In this document: positions 11,276 through 22,440 of the stretch, one piece after another
How the letters are laid out: every line of letters begins with the position of its first letter
How positions within the stretch are numbered: position 1 is the first letter of the stretch
Source of the DNA: Mytilus galloprovincialis
Lineage: Eukaryota > Mollusca > Bivalvia > Mytilida > Mytilidae
Direction: 5' to 3'
DNA: 64,000 bases
Assembly (NCBI RefSeq): GCF_965363235.1
Contig: NC_134849.1
Location: 52,584,122 to 52,648,121 of the forward strand
Program-made: the position numbers and the translations under genes
The notes under the pieces: generated by a model
What the model saw: only the letters and a program-made list of their open reading frames with translations
The model's database searches: none
What the model was told of the DNA's origin: nothing

Positions 11276-13090
11276 TGCGTGAACTAAACAGACATGATAA
11301 ATGAAAATTGAATAGTCAAAATATGGGTACAATAGTCATTATCGTGATACAATTTTTAAAGGAACAATCAAGTTCGCGTGTAGTTAAGATGCGTGTAATG
11401 AATAACAACGATGACTTTACATGTAATTGTTCCGCACAAATCCAATTGTTAGCTCTCCAAACTATGAATATTTATACAACGAATCAACTGTACTAATAGT
11501 TCCTGGTATAATATCATAAAGTTTCACCTCGAAGGAAAACAAAATCATGTGAATGAAAGGAGATCATGCGTAAACGCATATGAGACAGCAAACGAACAAT
11601 ACAAGTATTGCAACAATAAAACAAAACGTAATCAATCCTCAATGCTATACAAAGTCATGAAAAAGTACTTGATATAATATAAAATGCTTGAAAAATTAAT
11701 TAAAACAAAATGCGTATGAAGAGGGTGTTAAAGGATTATTTTTGTGAAACGTGTTTTGCCATTTTTATTTCACGAGCAGCCGTGAAAAAGGTTCGTTTTT
11801 TTACCGAATTTCGTAAAATTGGTAAAAAGATCAACGTGCACAACATTTTTAACTGCACGTTCATAGTGAAATGGCAATTTTATTTCGCGTCCTTCCATGA
11901 CGATACCCCCCTTTACGCCCCTCTATTAATAAAAGGAGATGTGTTGTATGTGAACACGAGACATCAACCCAACAATTGAAATAATAAGACAAAAAGCATT
12001 AAAATATCTAAACAATGAAAAACCTGGAGTACGAAAAACTTTTAAAATCCCGACAAAGTACCAGTTAAAATATAAAATACTTCGAATTTGAAGATAACAA
12101 AAACGCATACAAATTACAGGAGATGCTGGGTAAACTTAAGAGGCAGCAAAATACCAACAACAAACATAAAATATCGTCTTCAACAATATAGGCATGTGTT
12201 TGTACCGTCATTTCCCTCAGAGTAAACATATATCGATTTTAATTGACTCCGGTATACTAGTTAAGCAAGTTTGATACTTATAATAGTAACACGAGGATTT
12301 GACATGAGTGCAAATGAGACAACCCTCCATCCAAGTCACAATGTATAAAAAAAATACAGACATAGGTCAAAATACGGACTCCAACATGCGAGACTTGCAT
12401 GTCTTATCAACCTGAAGAAATGGATGTTTTCATTTGTCGACAGTTTTTTTAGTCGACTTTCGATAAAAATTGAGATAGCTATATATTGGCGTTCCGGGTA
12501 ACATTTTTCAAAAGCGTACACTAAAACGCCGTGATTGGCTTACAACATCCCAAACGATTGAAATTCAAGCAATAACGTGAATTTGTACCCAATATGGTGT
12601 ACGCAATTGAATTCGAAATTGCCTAGAGTCCTTTAGAATCAGAAAAGTCGACCTGAACATAGAGTTAATCTTAATGTACGTTATTTCAATTCCTATATAT
12701 TTTTTTTATGTCTCAGTTAAATATTTGATATTGAGCTTCTTAGCTTCATCTTCATTTTCCCAACAGTTCGAAAACTTTAAAATGCGTCATTAATTATAAG
12801 ACCCACACAACGATATCTTTTCATATGATACATTTGGGCAGTATAGTATACTACTTTTTAATTATACTAGTTTAATTTAAGTCAGGCAAATTCAAGCACA
12901 TATACAAAAAACCATAAGACAAGACAAGACAAACAGCGCTCGTATATACATGTACTTTGGTATAGTAACATTATATATTTTAAAAACAGTGTTTAGAAAA
13001 ATTCCTGGGATACCCCATAAAAGCTTATTTATAACTTGTAATCTGTACAATATTTCTTTATTATAAAATGTGATTTTTAACATATTTCAG

Positions 13091-13245
13091 AATTTGGACA
13101 TTTTACACAATTAGTATGGAAAGAAGCAAAACAAATAGGAGTTGGCATGGCAATAGCGAAAGGCCAATGTGTAGTTGTGTGTAATTATCGTCCAGCCGGA
13201 AACATGATGGGAGATTTTGCCGACAATGTTCCCAAAGCGTTGTAA
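13091..13245 (+). CDS. CAP protein, terminal exon 3
   Basis: The acceptor is catatttcag. This exon encodes residues 159-209 and the stop codon [22 protein letters not shown] (161-179) is the CAP signature and carries His162, the fourth cavity residue; [11 protein letters not shown] (191-201) matches the second conserved CAP motif (YFPAGNV in GAPR-1). Together with His104, Glu116 and Glu141, the predicted metal-binding cavity is complete. The tail DNVPKAL parallels ENVLPPK of GAPR-1. No AATAAA polyadenylation signal is obvious in the next few hundred bases. By family, GAPR-1 binds anionic lipids, associates with Golgi membranes and interacts with Beclin-1; in this animal these roles are inferred only. 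Confidence 0.95.
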
Positions 13246-13249
13246 AGAC

Positions 13250-13600
13250 CCAATATTCAAATATATTCTTTCAAAAATGGCAGTACACTTTATTGAACTC
13301 TCGATCATTGTAACATCAGAATGTTGACATTTAGAACATTCATACACATGTCCATCAGACGATTTAGAAGTATGAATGTGTGAATACATTATTCGTTCGT
13401 ATGATACATTTTTACAGAGCTCGTTGATTAATCAAGATCATGTTTATTTAACATATTTATATTACAATTTTTAAAGATTTTACCTAATTTCTGTGATACT
13501 TTTTGTTTATCTCACTCTTGTGATACAAATATATATATTATTTTTATTATTATTTAGAAGTCTGTTTAATCATCTTTATTATTCTATCAGTCTTCAGTCT
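13250..13600. other. Probable 3' UTR/downstream flank of CAP gene
   Basis: This is AT-rich sequence directly after the stop codon, with no strong polyadenylation hexamer. A minus-strand open frame at about 13111-13389 is antisense to exon 3 and is not a gene. Confidence 0.4.
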
Positions 13601-13612
13601 TCAGGGAGCTAC

Positions 13613-13900
13613 CATTTGATTTATATGGGGGGGGGGGGCTAGGATGAAAAATTTTGTTCTGCATTTTTTTTAGCTGTAATCTCTGTCCTGCCTTTTTATT
13701 TTTTACTAATTACGGTCCTATTTTAGTTTATCCTGACTTTTTTTTACCTAAATTGTCGTCCTGACTTTTTTTTTGCAAGTGTCTCATCCTGCCTTTTTGT
13801 TTTACTCATAACTCCTGTCCTGCCTAATTTTTTTTCAATATTCATCCTAGCCTCCCCCCACCCCCCAAAAAAAAATCCAATGATAGCTCCCTTTAGTTTT
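13613..13900 (+). mobile_element. Poly-G MITE with CCTGCC modules, copy 1
   Basis: The left end is GGGAGCTACCATTTGATTTA and then a 12-base G run with GCTAGGATGAAAAATTTTG. The right end is the complementary form: CATCCTAGCCTCCC, a C-rich run and CAATGATAGCTCCC. Between them are five or six spaced modules of the type GTCCTGCCTTTTT separated by T-rich linkers. A second complete copy in the opposite orientation is at 18141-18397 and a partial copy at 50490-50580. Confidence 0.75.
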
Positions 13901-14219
13901 TTAGTCAACATGCAAATGCAATGCTCGACTCGTTGAAGTGCGAGTTATACAGTGTTAGGGCTACAATTTTGCATAATATGCTTTGATTATTAATTAGTTT
14001 GAAAATCTGTCAGGCAAAATGTGTAAGCTCACCTTAAGACATTCAGAAGATTGCATTTAATATCTTTTTTCTTTCTAAGTTGACTCATTTCTGTGATTTC
14101 AAATGTTTTCTATACAATTGTTACATTCTAAGTTATATTATTTTGTTGATTACTATACTATATATAAAAATATTAATTTTCGCGAACCATTTAGGTCACG
14201 GAAATTCCAAAATATGGCA

Positions 14220-14610
14220 TCAGTAAGGAGAGTTGTGCAAATAATGTGAATACACAGAACCCCCATCCAAATTATCTTTAGCTAAAAGTATTCATCATTT
14301 TCTATTTTATATGTACTAACAACATTCCATTTTTCTATAATTTCGATTAAAATATTCCAAAATCTGAGTTAAAAAAAGTCAAATGCCCAAAATAAACATT
14401 GTCTGATTGGTTGAAGTACTGTGGCGTCAATGATAAGCATAGCAAGCCTCGATGTAAAGCACACGCTTCACATGAATAAGGAGAGTTTTACAAATAATGT
14501 GAATACACAGATCCTCCATCCTATTTATATTTTGCTGAAAATGTTGCAATGTTCATCATTTCTGTTTTGATTCTGCTAACAACATTCCATTTTTTCTTTA
14601 ATTCCGATAT
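14220..14610. repeat. Direct repeat, two ~130-bp copies
   Basis: Copy 1 (about 14220-14348) and copy 2 (about 14473-14610) share TAAGGAGAGTT, AATAATGTGAATACACAGA, a TCCATCC stretch, GTTCATCATT-like sequence and CTAACAACATTCCATTTTT. The ~125 bp between them are not repeated. They look like two related insertions or a local duplication. Confidence 0.65.
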
Positions 14611-14939
14611 ATATATGTGGAACCCGCAATAAAAATAGATGGCCTCAATGATTTAAACGCAACGCAAAAAATTCCGTTGACCCTGAATTCAACGGATCGA
14701 TAATAGCATCATCACCATCAACAAAATGTTTACCGTTATCTTTGTGAAATTTCAGTTATATAGTTCTTTAATTAGAGAAATTTTGGTAAGTATTACTTAT
14801 TAATGTTAAGGTTCTACTGATGTGCTCCTCTAGACCTTTTTGACGGTCCGTTTTATCCCATTTATCTCAATATTATCTCCGATGACAGTAATGTCAACCC
14901 GACCTATTCGTGTCAAAAGTGAAAATCGCATCGATTTAT

Positions 14940-15112
14940 TGAACTAATTTCTTCTTAAACTGTGCATGCATTATTTCTGTATTATATGATAACCAATCAC
15001 ATTCACGTTGCATGTTTGCATGAAAATGGTCATGTATTTAGTGAATTGTAAGGGCGATGCAACTTGAGGTCAGTGCGCGATCACGTGACATTATTATTTG
15101 TAAACAAATTTA
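14940..15112 (+). repeat. Dispersed duplicate, copy 1
   Basis: This shares with 16072-16255 the blocks TTGAACTAATTTCTTCTTAA, GATAACCAATCACATTCACG, TTGCATGTTTGCATGA, GTCAGTGCGC and TCACGTGACAT. About 1.1 kb separates the copies. CACGTGAC is an E-box-like palindrome retained in both. Confidence 0.65.
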
Positions 15113-15287
15113 AAACATGCTCCCCGCGTAACACGTGTCTGAATTATCCTTTCAAAGTGTTATGAATCTTTCAATCACTATTTTATGAAATATTTCTAGG
15201 TTTGCATATCAGTAGTCAAAGTGAATTAAACGTAGTTCTTAGTTGTGTTTTTTTTTATATAGAATTAGAAGGTAAATCTACATAAGG

Positions 15288-15548
15288 GGGTCTCATTGGG
15301 GGGGGGGGGGGGGGTGGTGTTCTGATCCCAGATCCCACTTACTGTTTTGTCAGATTCCCATATCCCGCTTACACTATGTACATGAGCAATTTTCATTTTT
15401 TTGTCATTTCCGGGGTCCTGCAGAACCCCATTTCCCGTTTTCACGACAGACCTCATTTCCCGTTTTCATGACACAATAATTTGACTTTCACGTTTCACGC
15501 TTGCGAAAAATTGTCAATATTGGTCACGCTTAGACCCAATGAGAACCA
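15288..15548. mobile_element. Small TIR element (CTCATTGGG family)
   Basis: The left end reads GGTCTCATTGGG followed by a long G run; the right end reads AGACCCAATGAGAACC, its near complement. Inside are repeated phrases of the type CCCATTTCCCGTTTTCACGA and CCCATATCCCGC. The size (about 260 bp) and inverted ends suggest a MITE. The small minus-strand open frame inside is not a gene. Confidence 0.6.
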
Positions 15549-15984
15549 CACACTAGTCAGTATTTAACTTCACCCAAAAAGATGACTCAACTTCCCTCTA
15601 TATTTAAAACCTGCATACTAATTTAAATAGCATTTGCTCCCCTTGAACACTATTTGGCCCCTTCCGTGTCATTTCCCTTTGAATTTGCTGAAAAGTCATA
15701 CTTTAAGTCCATTTACAGTAACGGCTAATATTTGATTTTACCATCTTAATTTCAATTTTCATATTGAACACATTTGACCATTCAATATGAGTTCCCATGT
15801 ATTTTTGTCATATATGAAGGAGGTTTTAGGTCATGTTTTCCTAAACACCTTATTGCTATTTGTCTGTCTGGATTGTTAAAACCACAAAATCAAATATTGA
15901 TGAATATGCAAGTTTTCAACAATCCCGGAACATTAACAAAGATGTGTGTGAGAGGGTGAAAATTACCCTTCTGATGTACTGATA

Positions 15985-16062
15985 TTTTTAGCACCCCAAG
16001 TGAGAATCTAACTCAGGACTTTCAGCACTGTAGCCATCGGTCTTAACCACAAGATCACGAAC
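15985..16062 (-). repeat. tRNA-like fossil (SINE head?)
   Basis: Read on the minus strand it gives GATCTTGTGGTTAAGACCGA (A-box-like, compare TRGYNNARNGG) and then GAGTTAGATTCTCACTTGGG (weak B-box-like, compare GGTTCGANTCC). The spacing of about 30 bp suits a tRNA-derived SINE head. The B box is too degenerate for a functional tRNA gene. Confidence 0.35.
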
Positions 16063-16071
16063 TCACATTTG

Positions 16072-16255
16072 ATGAACTAATTTCTTCTATATTAACTGTA
16101 CGTGCATAAATTCTGTATTATTTGATAACCAATCACATTCACGTTGCATGTTTGCATGATAATGGGTTCTGTATGAGTGAACTGTAGTGTATTGCAAAAT
16201 TAATGCAAATTGTGACGTCAGTGCGCCTTCACGTGACATAATTATTTGTAACCAA
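16072..16255 (+). repeat. Dispersed duplicate, copy 2
   Basis: This is the counterpart of 14940-15112; it shares GAACTAATTTCTTCT, ATAACCAATCACATTCACGT, TGCATGTTTGCATGA, GTCAGTGCGC and CACGTGACAT. Small insertions distinguish it. Confidence 0.65.
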
Positions 16256-16269
16256 ACCGGCTTCTCATG

Positions 16270-18130
16270 TAATGTAACGGTTTATTTCGTCTTCTGTGAT
16301 ATTTTATCCTGAGGATAATTTGTCCCGGTAATTTTTTTCCAGGCATGGTATTTCATTTCACAGGTTGATTTTTCCCAGAGGAGTGAAAATCTATCAGATT
16401 TCTGTGTTATGCGGATAGTATGTACGGGTATATATTTGCCGTATTATATTTCACAGAACCGTGTGAAAAAGAGTCCCATTAACTACTATGTAAGTTACTC
16501 TCAATCAATATATACCTGACTATAATTATAAAATGTTTACAAAGGTAAGCAACTATCTAGGGCCAGGTAAGGGAGGGGAAAAATTAGTATTAGTACTATT
16601 TCGCAGAACGATAAACAGATGCATAGACAGACCAAGGGGGGGGGGGGGAATTTAGCTTATGACATATATGTAAGAAATCATTGAAGCTTGATGGGAGTGG
16701 GCAACCCTCTGGTCCATCAGAGCCCCCACACCTTTTTGAAAAGTTCTGGATCTGCCACTGAGATTTGCAGGTTTTCTTAGTAAAGATACCTTAAAATATC
16801 ACAAACTGTGTGCTTTCCAGACCATAGTTTACATTTTTTTTCATATTTTGCCGTGTCAAAATGACCTAAATTTAAAGGACAGTATATAGACCCAAAAATG
16901 GTATATCACATTCTACACATCAAGATTTTAGCAGGAAAGACTGCCATTGGAGTTTTTAACCATTGTGACTTTTTAATTTGATCTACTCCACTAATTAAAG
17001 TCGTTGAAGTAGAATATTTAATGTAGGTTTGTCCACATTTTGGTATATATTAATACATGTTTAGAAATAATGTTGAGCCTGTTCCTAGATGCCTGTTATA
17101 GACTTCAATATTTATTGTTTATTGAAAATAAATGGAATCAATTCTTTCAGAAAAGTTTAATTCTATGGAAATGTATCCCCCCTTTTATAAGTTGAAAAGG
17201 CTACATAGAGGTCAATATACAGTCTCCAACAGAAAACCAAAAAAGGAAAAATAAAGTGAATTTTGGAGAATTATTAAATGTACATGCATTTGAAATATTT
17301 AAGATATATTGTTTCAATTTTTTTAGTTCTAGGTTCCACATAACTACCATTTTAGAAAACGATTTCAATGCTAAGTCTATTAGAGGGATATTTGATTTTC
17401 ATTGGTTGTAAATATGGAATCTTATTCAGTGGCAAAGGAAATAGACACTGACAAGTCTTAGATAACATTTTATATAGTTTTGAATTTTTCTTCGTCAGTT
17501 GACTAAAATTAGATGGAGGTGTGTTCTAATTTCCAACAGAGGAGCAATCAACCTATATCAATATGTGCATGAAGCAAATTGATAGTTGCTAGATACTGAA
17601 TGATTATATCCACAATAAAGGTTTAACCTGTGCATATATACTTAAAACAAGATAAAAAAAGTCATGTCTTTTTCAGGACTTCTGAATCCAATCATGTAGT
17701 ATGGAATGTTATTGAGATATGGTTTGGGTGGATGGATGGTCATGAAGGACCTGTAGTACAAAGTATATCACTGGATTTAGCTCTTTGTCTAAGTGTATTA
17801 TTAAAGTACTTTGCTTTGAGCTCAGTTCATTGTTATGCAATTCATTCTTTGTGAAATTAAGATTTGACAGACAACTCTAATGGACAAGGATTTGTCAAAG
17901 TAGTATCATCTCTATGTACAATGTAAGTATTCAGGAGATAAAAGCATTCTATTTTGATTTGAACCATACATTTTATAAAAAAAAGTGGGAACAAATTTAC
18001 CGGACAATGCTACTCCCACTACTAGCAATATGATGCTAGGTTGTTTTAATACATCTGTATTGCCTGCTGATGACTCGGCCCTGAGTGTAAACGGTCCTTC
18101 AATTAGGAGGGAAAAAAATTATAAGGCCTA
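16270..18130. other. No supported gene; one weak exon-like stretch
   Basis: The phrase GTTCTGGATCTGCCACTG (16743) recurs in part at about 55140 (TTCTGGATCTGCCACTG) and marks an old dispersed repeat. At 17676-17810 a stretch after TCTTTTTCAG is open for about 59 codons, but I find no donor, family similarity or neighbouring exon. A G run lies at about 16636. Otherwise it is unremarkable AT-rich DNA. Confidence 0.35.
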
Positions 18131-18140
18131 TCCAGTCTAA

Positions 18141-18397
18141 GGGAGCTACCATTTGATTTTTATGGGGGGAGCTAGGATGAAATTTGAAAAAAAAGGCAGG
18201 ACAGGATTTTGAGTAAAAAAAAAAGGCAGGATGAGTAACTTGGCAAAAAAAAAAAGGCAGGATGACAATTGTTGTAAAAAAGTCAGGATAAGCTAAGAAA
18301 AAAAGAGGCAGGACCGAATAGACTGAAAAATAAAAAGGCAGGACAAAATTTTTCATCTTAGCCCCCCCCCCCCCCCATAAAAATCAAATGGTAGCTC
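18141..18397 (-). mobile_element. Poly-G MITE with GGCAGGA modules, copy 2 (complete)
   Basis: The terminal inverted repeats are GGGAGCTACCATTTGATTTT and its complement, followed inward by G/C runs and GCTAGGATGAAA / TTTCATCTTAGC. TAA flanks both ends (18138-18140 and 18398-18400), the target size and sequence typical of PIF/Harbinger-type elements. Inside are five modules of AAAAAAAGGCAGGAC type, roughly 30 bp apart, with differing linkers. There is no transposase; the minus-strand open frame is a by-product. Confidence 0.8.
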
Positions 18398-18429
18398 CCT
18401 AATCGATTTCTAAAACTATACTTCATTGC

Positions 18430-18780
18430 ACATGTTCAACATTTTTATACAACCACAAAAAATTTGGGGTCGTAAATTGGTATCCTGTCCGAAAGATGGT
18501 TTCTGGATAATAACTTTATTATAAGTCAACAGAAATCAACAAAATTATAACACAACGTTTATAACCACAAAAGGAAGCTTGGGATTGATTTTGGGGGTTA
18601 TGGTCCCTAAGGTTTAGGAATAAGGGGTACAAAGGTGCCCAAAACAAGCTTTAATCTAGTGTCGGTTTAAAAAGTTGTGTATAAGTATTTCAATTGTTCT
18701 GAAATTGTACCACAATGTTTAATACCATAAGTAGAAGGTTCGGATATATTGTGTGGGTTATGGGACAAACAGTCTAATAA
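18430..18780 (-). repeat. Dispersed repeat P2 (TTTGGGTCGTA family), partial
   Basis: It begins ATACAACCACAAAAAATTTG and GGGTCGTAAATTGG, with GGATAATAACTTTATTATAA, GGTTATGGTCCCTAAGG and GCCCAAAACAAGC. The same landmarks occur in complement at 38860-39305, which ends ATTTGGGTCGTACAAAA. Each copy is built of related sub-blocks, and neither codes for protein. Confidence 0.6.
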
Positions 18781-18784
18781 TTAC

Positions 18785-19620
18785 GGACCAAAAACAAACA
18801 TTTTTGTAAATTCAAGACCCTTAATTGGAGTTTGTCCAGAATGGTTCTTGAATTACCTAATACCAATGCTTTATGAAATCTTCTTTGAAAATTGGAGTTA
18901 TCTTTCTTTGTTCAGTCAACTTAAATCAATTATACAATATACAATGCAATATTCACTTTATTACCAACTGATAAATTAAAGCAGTCATTAATAACCATTC
19001 AGTGATTGCAAGCACTTTCTAGGGTATGCCCTTTTACAAATGGAAAAATTATACATTTTTTTAGTTTCTGATCTCTTAACTGAAGTTTGTCTCCTCTAAA
19101 TGTTTCTCATTTCAGAAATTAAAAAGAAAATTTCTTTAGATATTTTTGTTTGAAAGGATTAATATTCAGCAGCATAGTGAATTGCTCCTAACACAAAAGC
19201 AAAACAAATATTTAAGTTCATTAGACCACATTCATTCTGTGTCAGAAACCTAAGCTGTGTCATCTATTTAATCACAATTCAAACTCAGAGCTGTTTCCAG
19301 CTTGAATGTTGTGTCAATACTAGCCCCAACTGTTCAGGCTTCGACCTCTGCAGTCGTATAAAGCTGGGCTCTGCGGAGCATCTGGTCCATTCATTTGTTT
19401 ATTTTTCAATTTGTGTGAATTAACATAGTTACAGTAAATGCTAATTACTGCACTTTCATACCACAACATATATTGTATTGGTACATGTATCACTCAAATG
19501 TGTATCCATATAACAAAAAAAAATGAAAAGGAATAATTTTGCATTACCTTTTGAATACTATGACTTTTTAGATATGTAGACATATTAAGACTCATTAGTA
19601 GATGTTGATAATATTGGCTT
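18785..19620. other. No supported feature
   Basis: AT-rich sequence, possibly the decayed continuation of the repeat at 18430-18780. No exon or element ends are evident. Confidence 0.3.
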
Positions 19621-19624
19621 AAAA

Positions 19625-20013
19625 TGCTTGAAATTCTATCAGATTACTTTTGGAGCAGTTATGAGTTTTGAAATTAGAAAGATCATATCATATGCAACAA
19701 GTGTAGTAAGTTTCAAGTTGATTGGAATTCAGCTTCATCAAAAACTACTTTGACCTAAAACTTTAACCTGAAACTCCCACTTCCATTTTCTATGTTCAAT
19801 GGACCGTGAAATTGGGGTCAAAAGTCTAATTTGGCTTTAAAATTAGAAAGATCATATCATAATGAACATGTGTACTAAGTTTCGAGTTGATTGGACTTCA
19901 GCTTCATCAAAAACTACCTTGACCAAAAACTTTAACCTAAAGCGGGACAAACGAACGAACGGACCCACAGACCAGAAAACATAATGCCTATCTACTATTG
20001 TAGGTGGGGGCAT
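19625..20013 (+). repeat. Module-array element fragment, ends GTAGGTGGGGGCATAAAA
   Basis: Two 169-bp modules share GATCATATCAT, TAAGTTTC.AGTTGATTGGA, CAGCTTCATCAAAAACTAC and ACTTTAACCT. They are followed by an ACGAACGAACGGACCCACAG tract and the terminal ATTGTAGGTGGGGGCATAAA. I recognise this arrangement from bivalve genomes. The 5' part is missing or diverged. Confidence 0.65.
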
Positions 20014-20634
20014 AAAAAATTTAATAAATAACACTCATAATGCTCAGATTGGTTGTCATCGTGCAACATAGTTAATAACACCATATAGAAAAAACATAGA
20101 ACTCATTTTGTCATAAGACACTGTCAAACATCCATACATACTATCCACACTCATCTGTGTCCACACTTGTTTATTTATTAAAATAATATATAACGTTGCC
20201 GAAAATGATTGTTTCGTTTTAACATCGGCCAGATAACCGTATGTATGCAGAAAGAAAGGACCACTGGGTTATCGCTGGTTTTTTGTTTACTGAATTTCTA
20301 TTTTTAAAAAGTTTCTTGTGCTGGTCGTTGGTGTTTTCAAATGCATTGATCGTCCAAAAAAAAGGGGGTGTTCTGGAACCCCCCCCCCCTCTGGATCCGC
20401 TCCTGGCAATGGCGATCGAAGTTTGTTGAAAGGTAATTTATGTTCAGAAATTCAAGTGATGGAGAAACAAGTTCATCAGATCAAACTCTTGAATCAAAAA
20501 CATTATATAATTTGCTGTAAATACGTCCGCAGACAAAATTGCATACTCATATAGTTGACGACTTTATTCAGCCAGAGCGTGACAGTAAATAGCATGTCAG
20601 TTAACTGCTAGTAGTCTGTTGTTATTTATGTATT

Positions 20635-21055
20635 ATTGTCTCTTTGGTTACATCTTCTGACATCAGACTCGGACTTCTCTTGAACTGAATTTTAATGTGC
20701 GTAGTATTATGTGTTTACTTTTCTACATTGGCTAGAGGTATAGGGGGAGAGTTGAGATCTCATAAACATGTTTAACCCCGCCGCATTTTTGCGCCTGTCC
20801 CAAGTCAGGAGCATCTGGCCTTTGTTAGTCTTGTCTTATTTGAATTTTAGTTTCTTGTGTACAATTTGGAGTTTAGTATGGTGTTCATTATCCCTGAACT
20901 AGTATATTTTTTTTAGGGTCCAGCTGAAGGACGCATCCGGGTGCGAGAATTTCTCGCTAAATTGAAGACCTGTTGGTGACCTTCTGCTGTTGGTTTTTCC
21001 ATGGTCGGGTTATTGTCTCTTTGACACATTCCCCATTTCCATTCTCAACTTTTTG
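20635..21055 (+). repeat. Mussel dispersed repeat M2, longest copy
   Basis: Landmarks in order: CATCTTCTGACATCAGACTC, GGGGGAGAGTTGAGATCTCA, GTTTAACCCCGCCGCATTTT, GCCTGTCCCAAGTCAGGAGC, GTTTCTTGTGTACAATTTGG, GGTCCAGCTGAAGGACGCAT, GGTGCGAGAATTTCTCGCTA and the tail TTGTCTCTTTGACACATTCC. The middle phrase TGTCCCAAGTCAGGAGC is also part of M1, so the two families share a module. It is non-coding. Confidence 0.8.
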
Positions 21056-21156
21056 TACTGACAAACTCAAGATATTAGATAGATAGATACTTTATTCTCT
21101 AAAAAACTAAATACAAGTTTACAGAAAAAACATACTATATATAAATGCTGATTTGA

Positions 21157-21254
21157 AGGCCGTACCCTGACCTATTATAATGGTTTACTTTTAAAATTGG
21201 TACTTGGATGGAGAGTTGTTTCATTGGCACTCATACCACATCTTCCTTTATCTA
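21157..21254 (+). repeat. Mussel dispersed repeat M1, 3' fragment
   Basis: It contains AAGGCCGTACCCTGACCTAT, TGGATGGAGAGTTGTTTCAT and ends CATACCACATCTTCC. Confidence 0.75.
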
Positions 21255-21367
21255 TATACAATACATACAGTAAAAGGACGTTCAAAATTATGACGGCATG
21301 ATGTTACTTAACATGTGTAATGAAATTTAAGGTTGAACGCAATAGAAAGAAGAAAAAAATCAGTAAG

Positions 21368-21450
21368 ATGCCTTCTGCTGTTGTCTGCTCTATGGTCGGG
21401 TTGTTGTCTCTTTGGCACATTCCCCATTTCCATTCTCACTTTTATTATGC
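21368..21450 (+). repeat. Mussel dispersed repeat M2, 3' fragment
   Basis: GCCTTCTGCTGTTGTCTGCT, GGTCGGGTTGTTGTCTCTTT and CACATTCCCCATTTCCATTC are the standard M2 tail. Confidence 0.8.
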
Positions 21451-21454
21451 GATT

Positions 21455-22360
21455 ACATTTACACGGATCGACTACATGTAACTTTTGCTATTAATACACT
21501 AAATAAAAAACATAGTTTTCTTAAAACTGATTGTTTTTAAGTATTAAACAGTGAGCAAATTTACATTATATTCGGACTGAAGCAGTATAATTATACAGCA
21601 CTTTTTTTTACTTCGACGTACACACATAAATAAGCATTTTCACGGCCCTCTGTACGCACTGTATTTGATATTCCAGGCAGTGGCCAAACACAATTGTTTC
21701 AGAAAGGAAACGAAAAAAAAATGATGACACACGTTTCCACAATAAAGTGCACAGGTAAATACAGAAAAACTTGATAGTGATCATGTTTTCAAGATCATAG
21801 CAAAAAAAAAATGTAATTATTAGTATTGAATGATTCTTTAAGTAATTTCATAGGTTAATAAAAGTGAATGAATGAATGAAGATAAATAGCATCAGATGTA
21901 AACTCCATGAAAATGATTATATCATTCCTATGAAACCTACAGTATATGGTTCACTTGTAAATAAAGTGTGTGTGTATGATCATGTGTACTCTACAAATAC
22001 AATTGTACAGGAAACAAGTCATATTCTTTACACAGAAAACAAGTAAGAAAGACATACGATAGAGAGAATAATACAAATTGTGTATACCGTTGGATCAATC
22101 ATCTACACTATTCCAAGCTTGGTATATCAAATAGAAATTGTAAAGTTTTTTCCAGTAGAAACATTTGCAAGCATTCTTCCTTAACTCCTTAGGATTCAAA
22201 GGTTTGATATTTACGCATTGACATTTTGTTATTTTGACTTTTTGTAATGCATAGATTCGGTTGAAAAGTTCATTTCGAATCTGTTTTTAAAATTACATTG
22301 TACACTTCAATGATGTCAAATTTCATTTGCATCATAAACATGATAACGCGTTATATATGC
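21455..22360. other. No supported feature
   Basis: AT-rich DNA with short A runs. I see no exon or repeat boundary. Confidence 0.3.
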
Positions 22361-22364
22361 ATGA

Positions 22365-22440
22365 TGGCCTTCGACTGTTGTCTGCCCTTTGATCGGGTTG
22401 TTGTCTCTTAAATACATTCGCCGTATCAATTATTCTCAAT
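22365..22440 (+). repeat. Mussel dispersed repeat M2, diverged 3' fragment
   Basis: TTCGACTGTTGTCTGCCCTT and GATCGGGTTGTTGTCTCTTA then AAATACATTCGCC match the M2 tail with more substitutions than other copies. Confidence 0.6.

Larger units (their letters stand above)
9520..13090 (+). other. CAP gene intron 2
   Basis: This intron of about 3.6 kb runs from gtaagt to catatttcag. It carries an M1 repeat (9612-9805), a TTAA-flanked element within an inverted repeat (9917-10625), an M4 repeat (11045-11275) and several M1 heads. I see no alternative exon. Confidence 0.88.

Noticed and set aside
15985-16062. Functional tRNA gene
   Set aside because: The B box is too degenerate and no acceptor-stem pairing could be traced; it is kept only as a tRNA-like fossil.
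17676-17854. Exon after TCTTTTTCAG
   Set aside because: Acceptor-like sequence and 59 open codons, but no donor, no partner exon and no similarity that I recognise.
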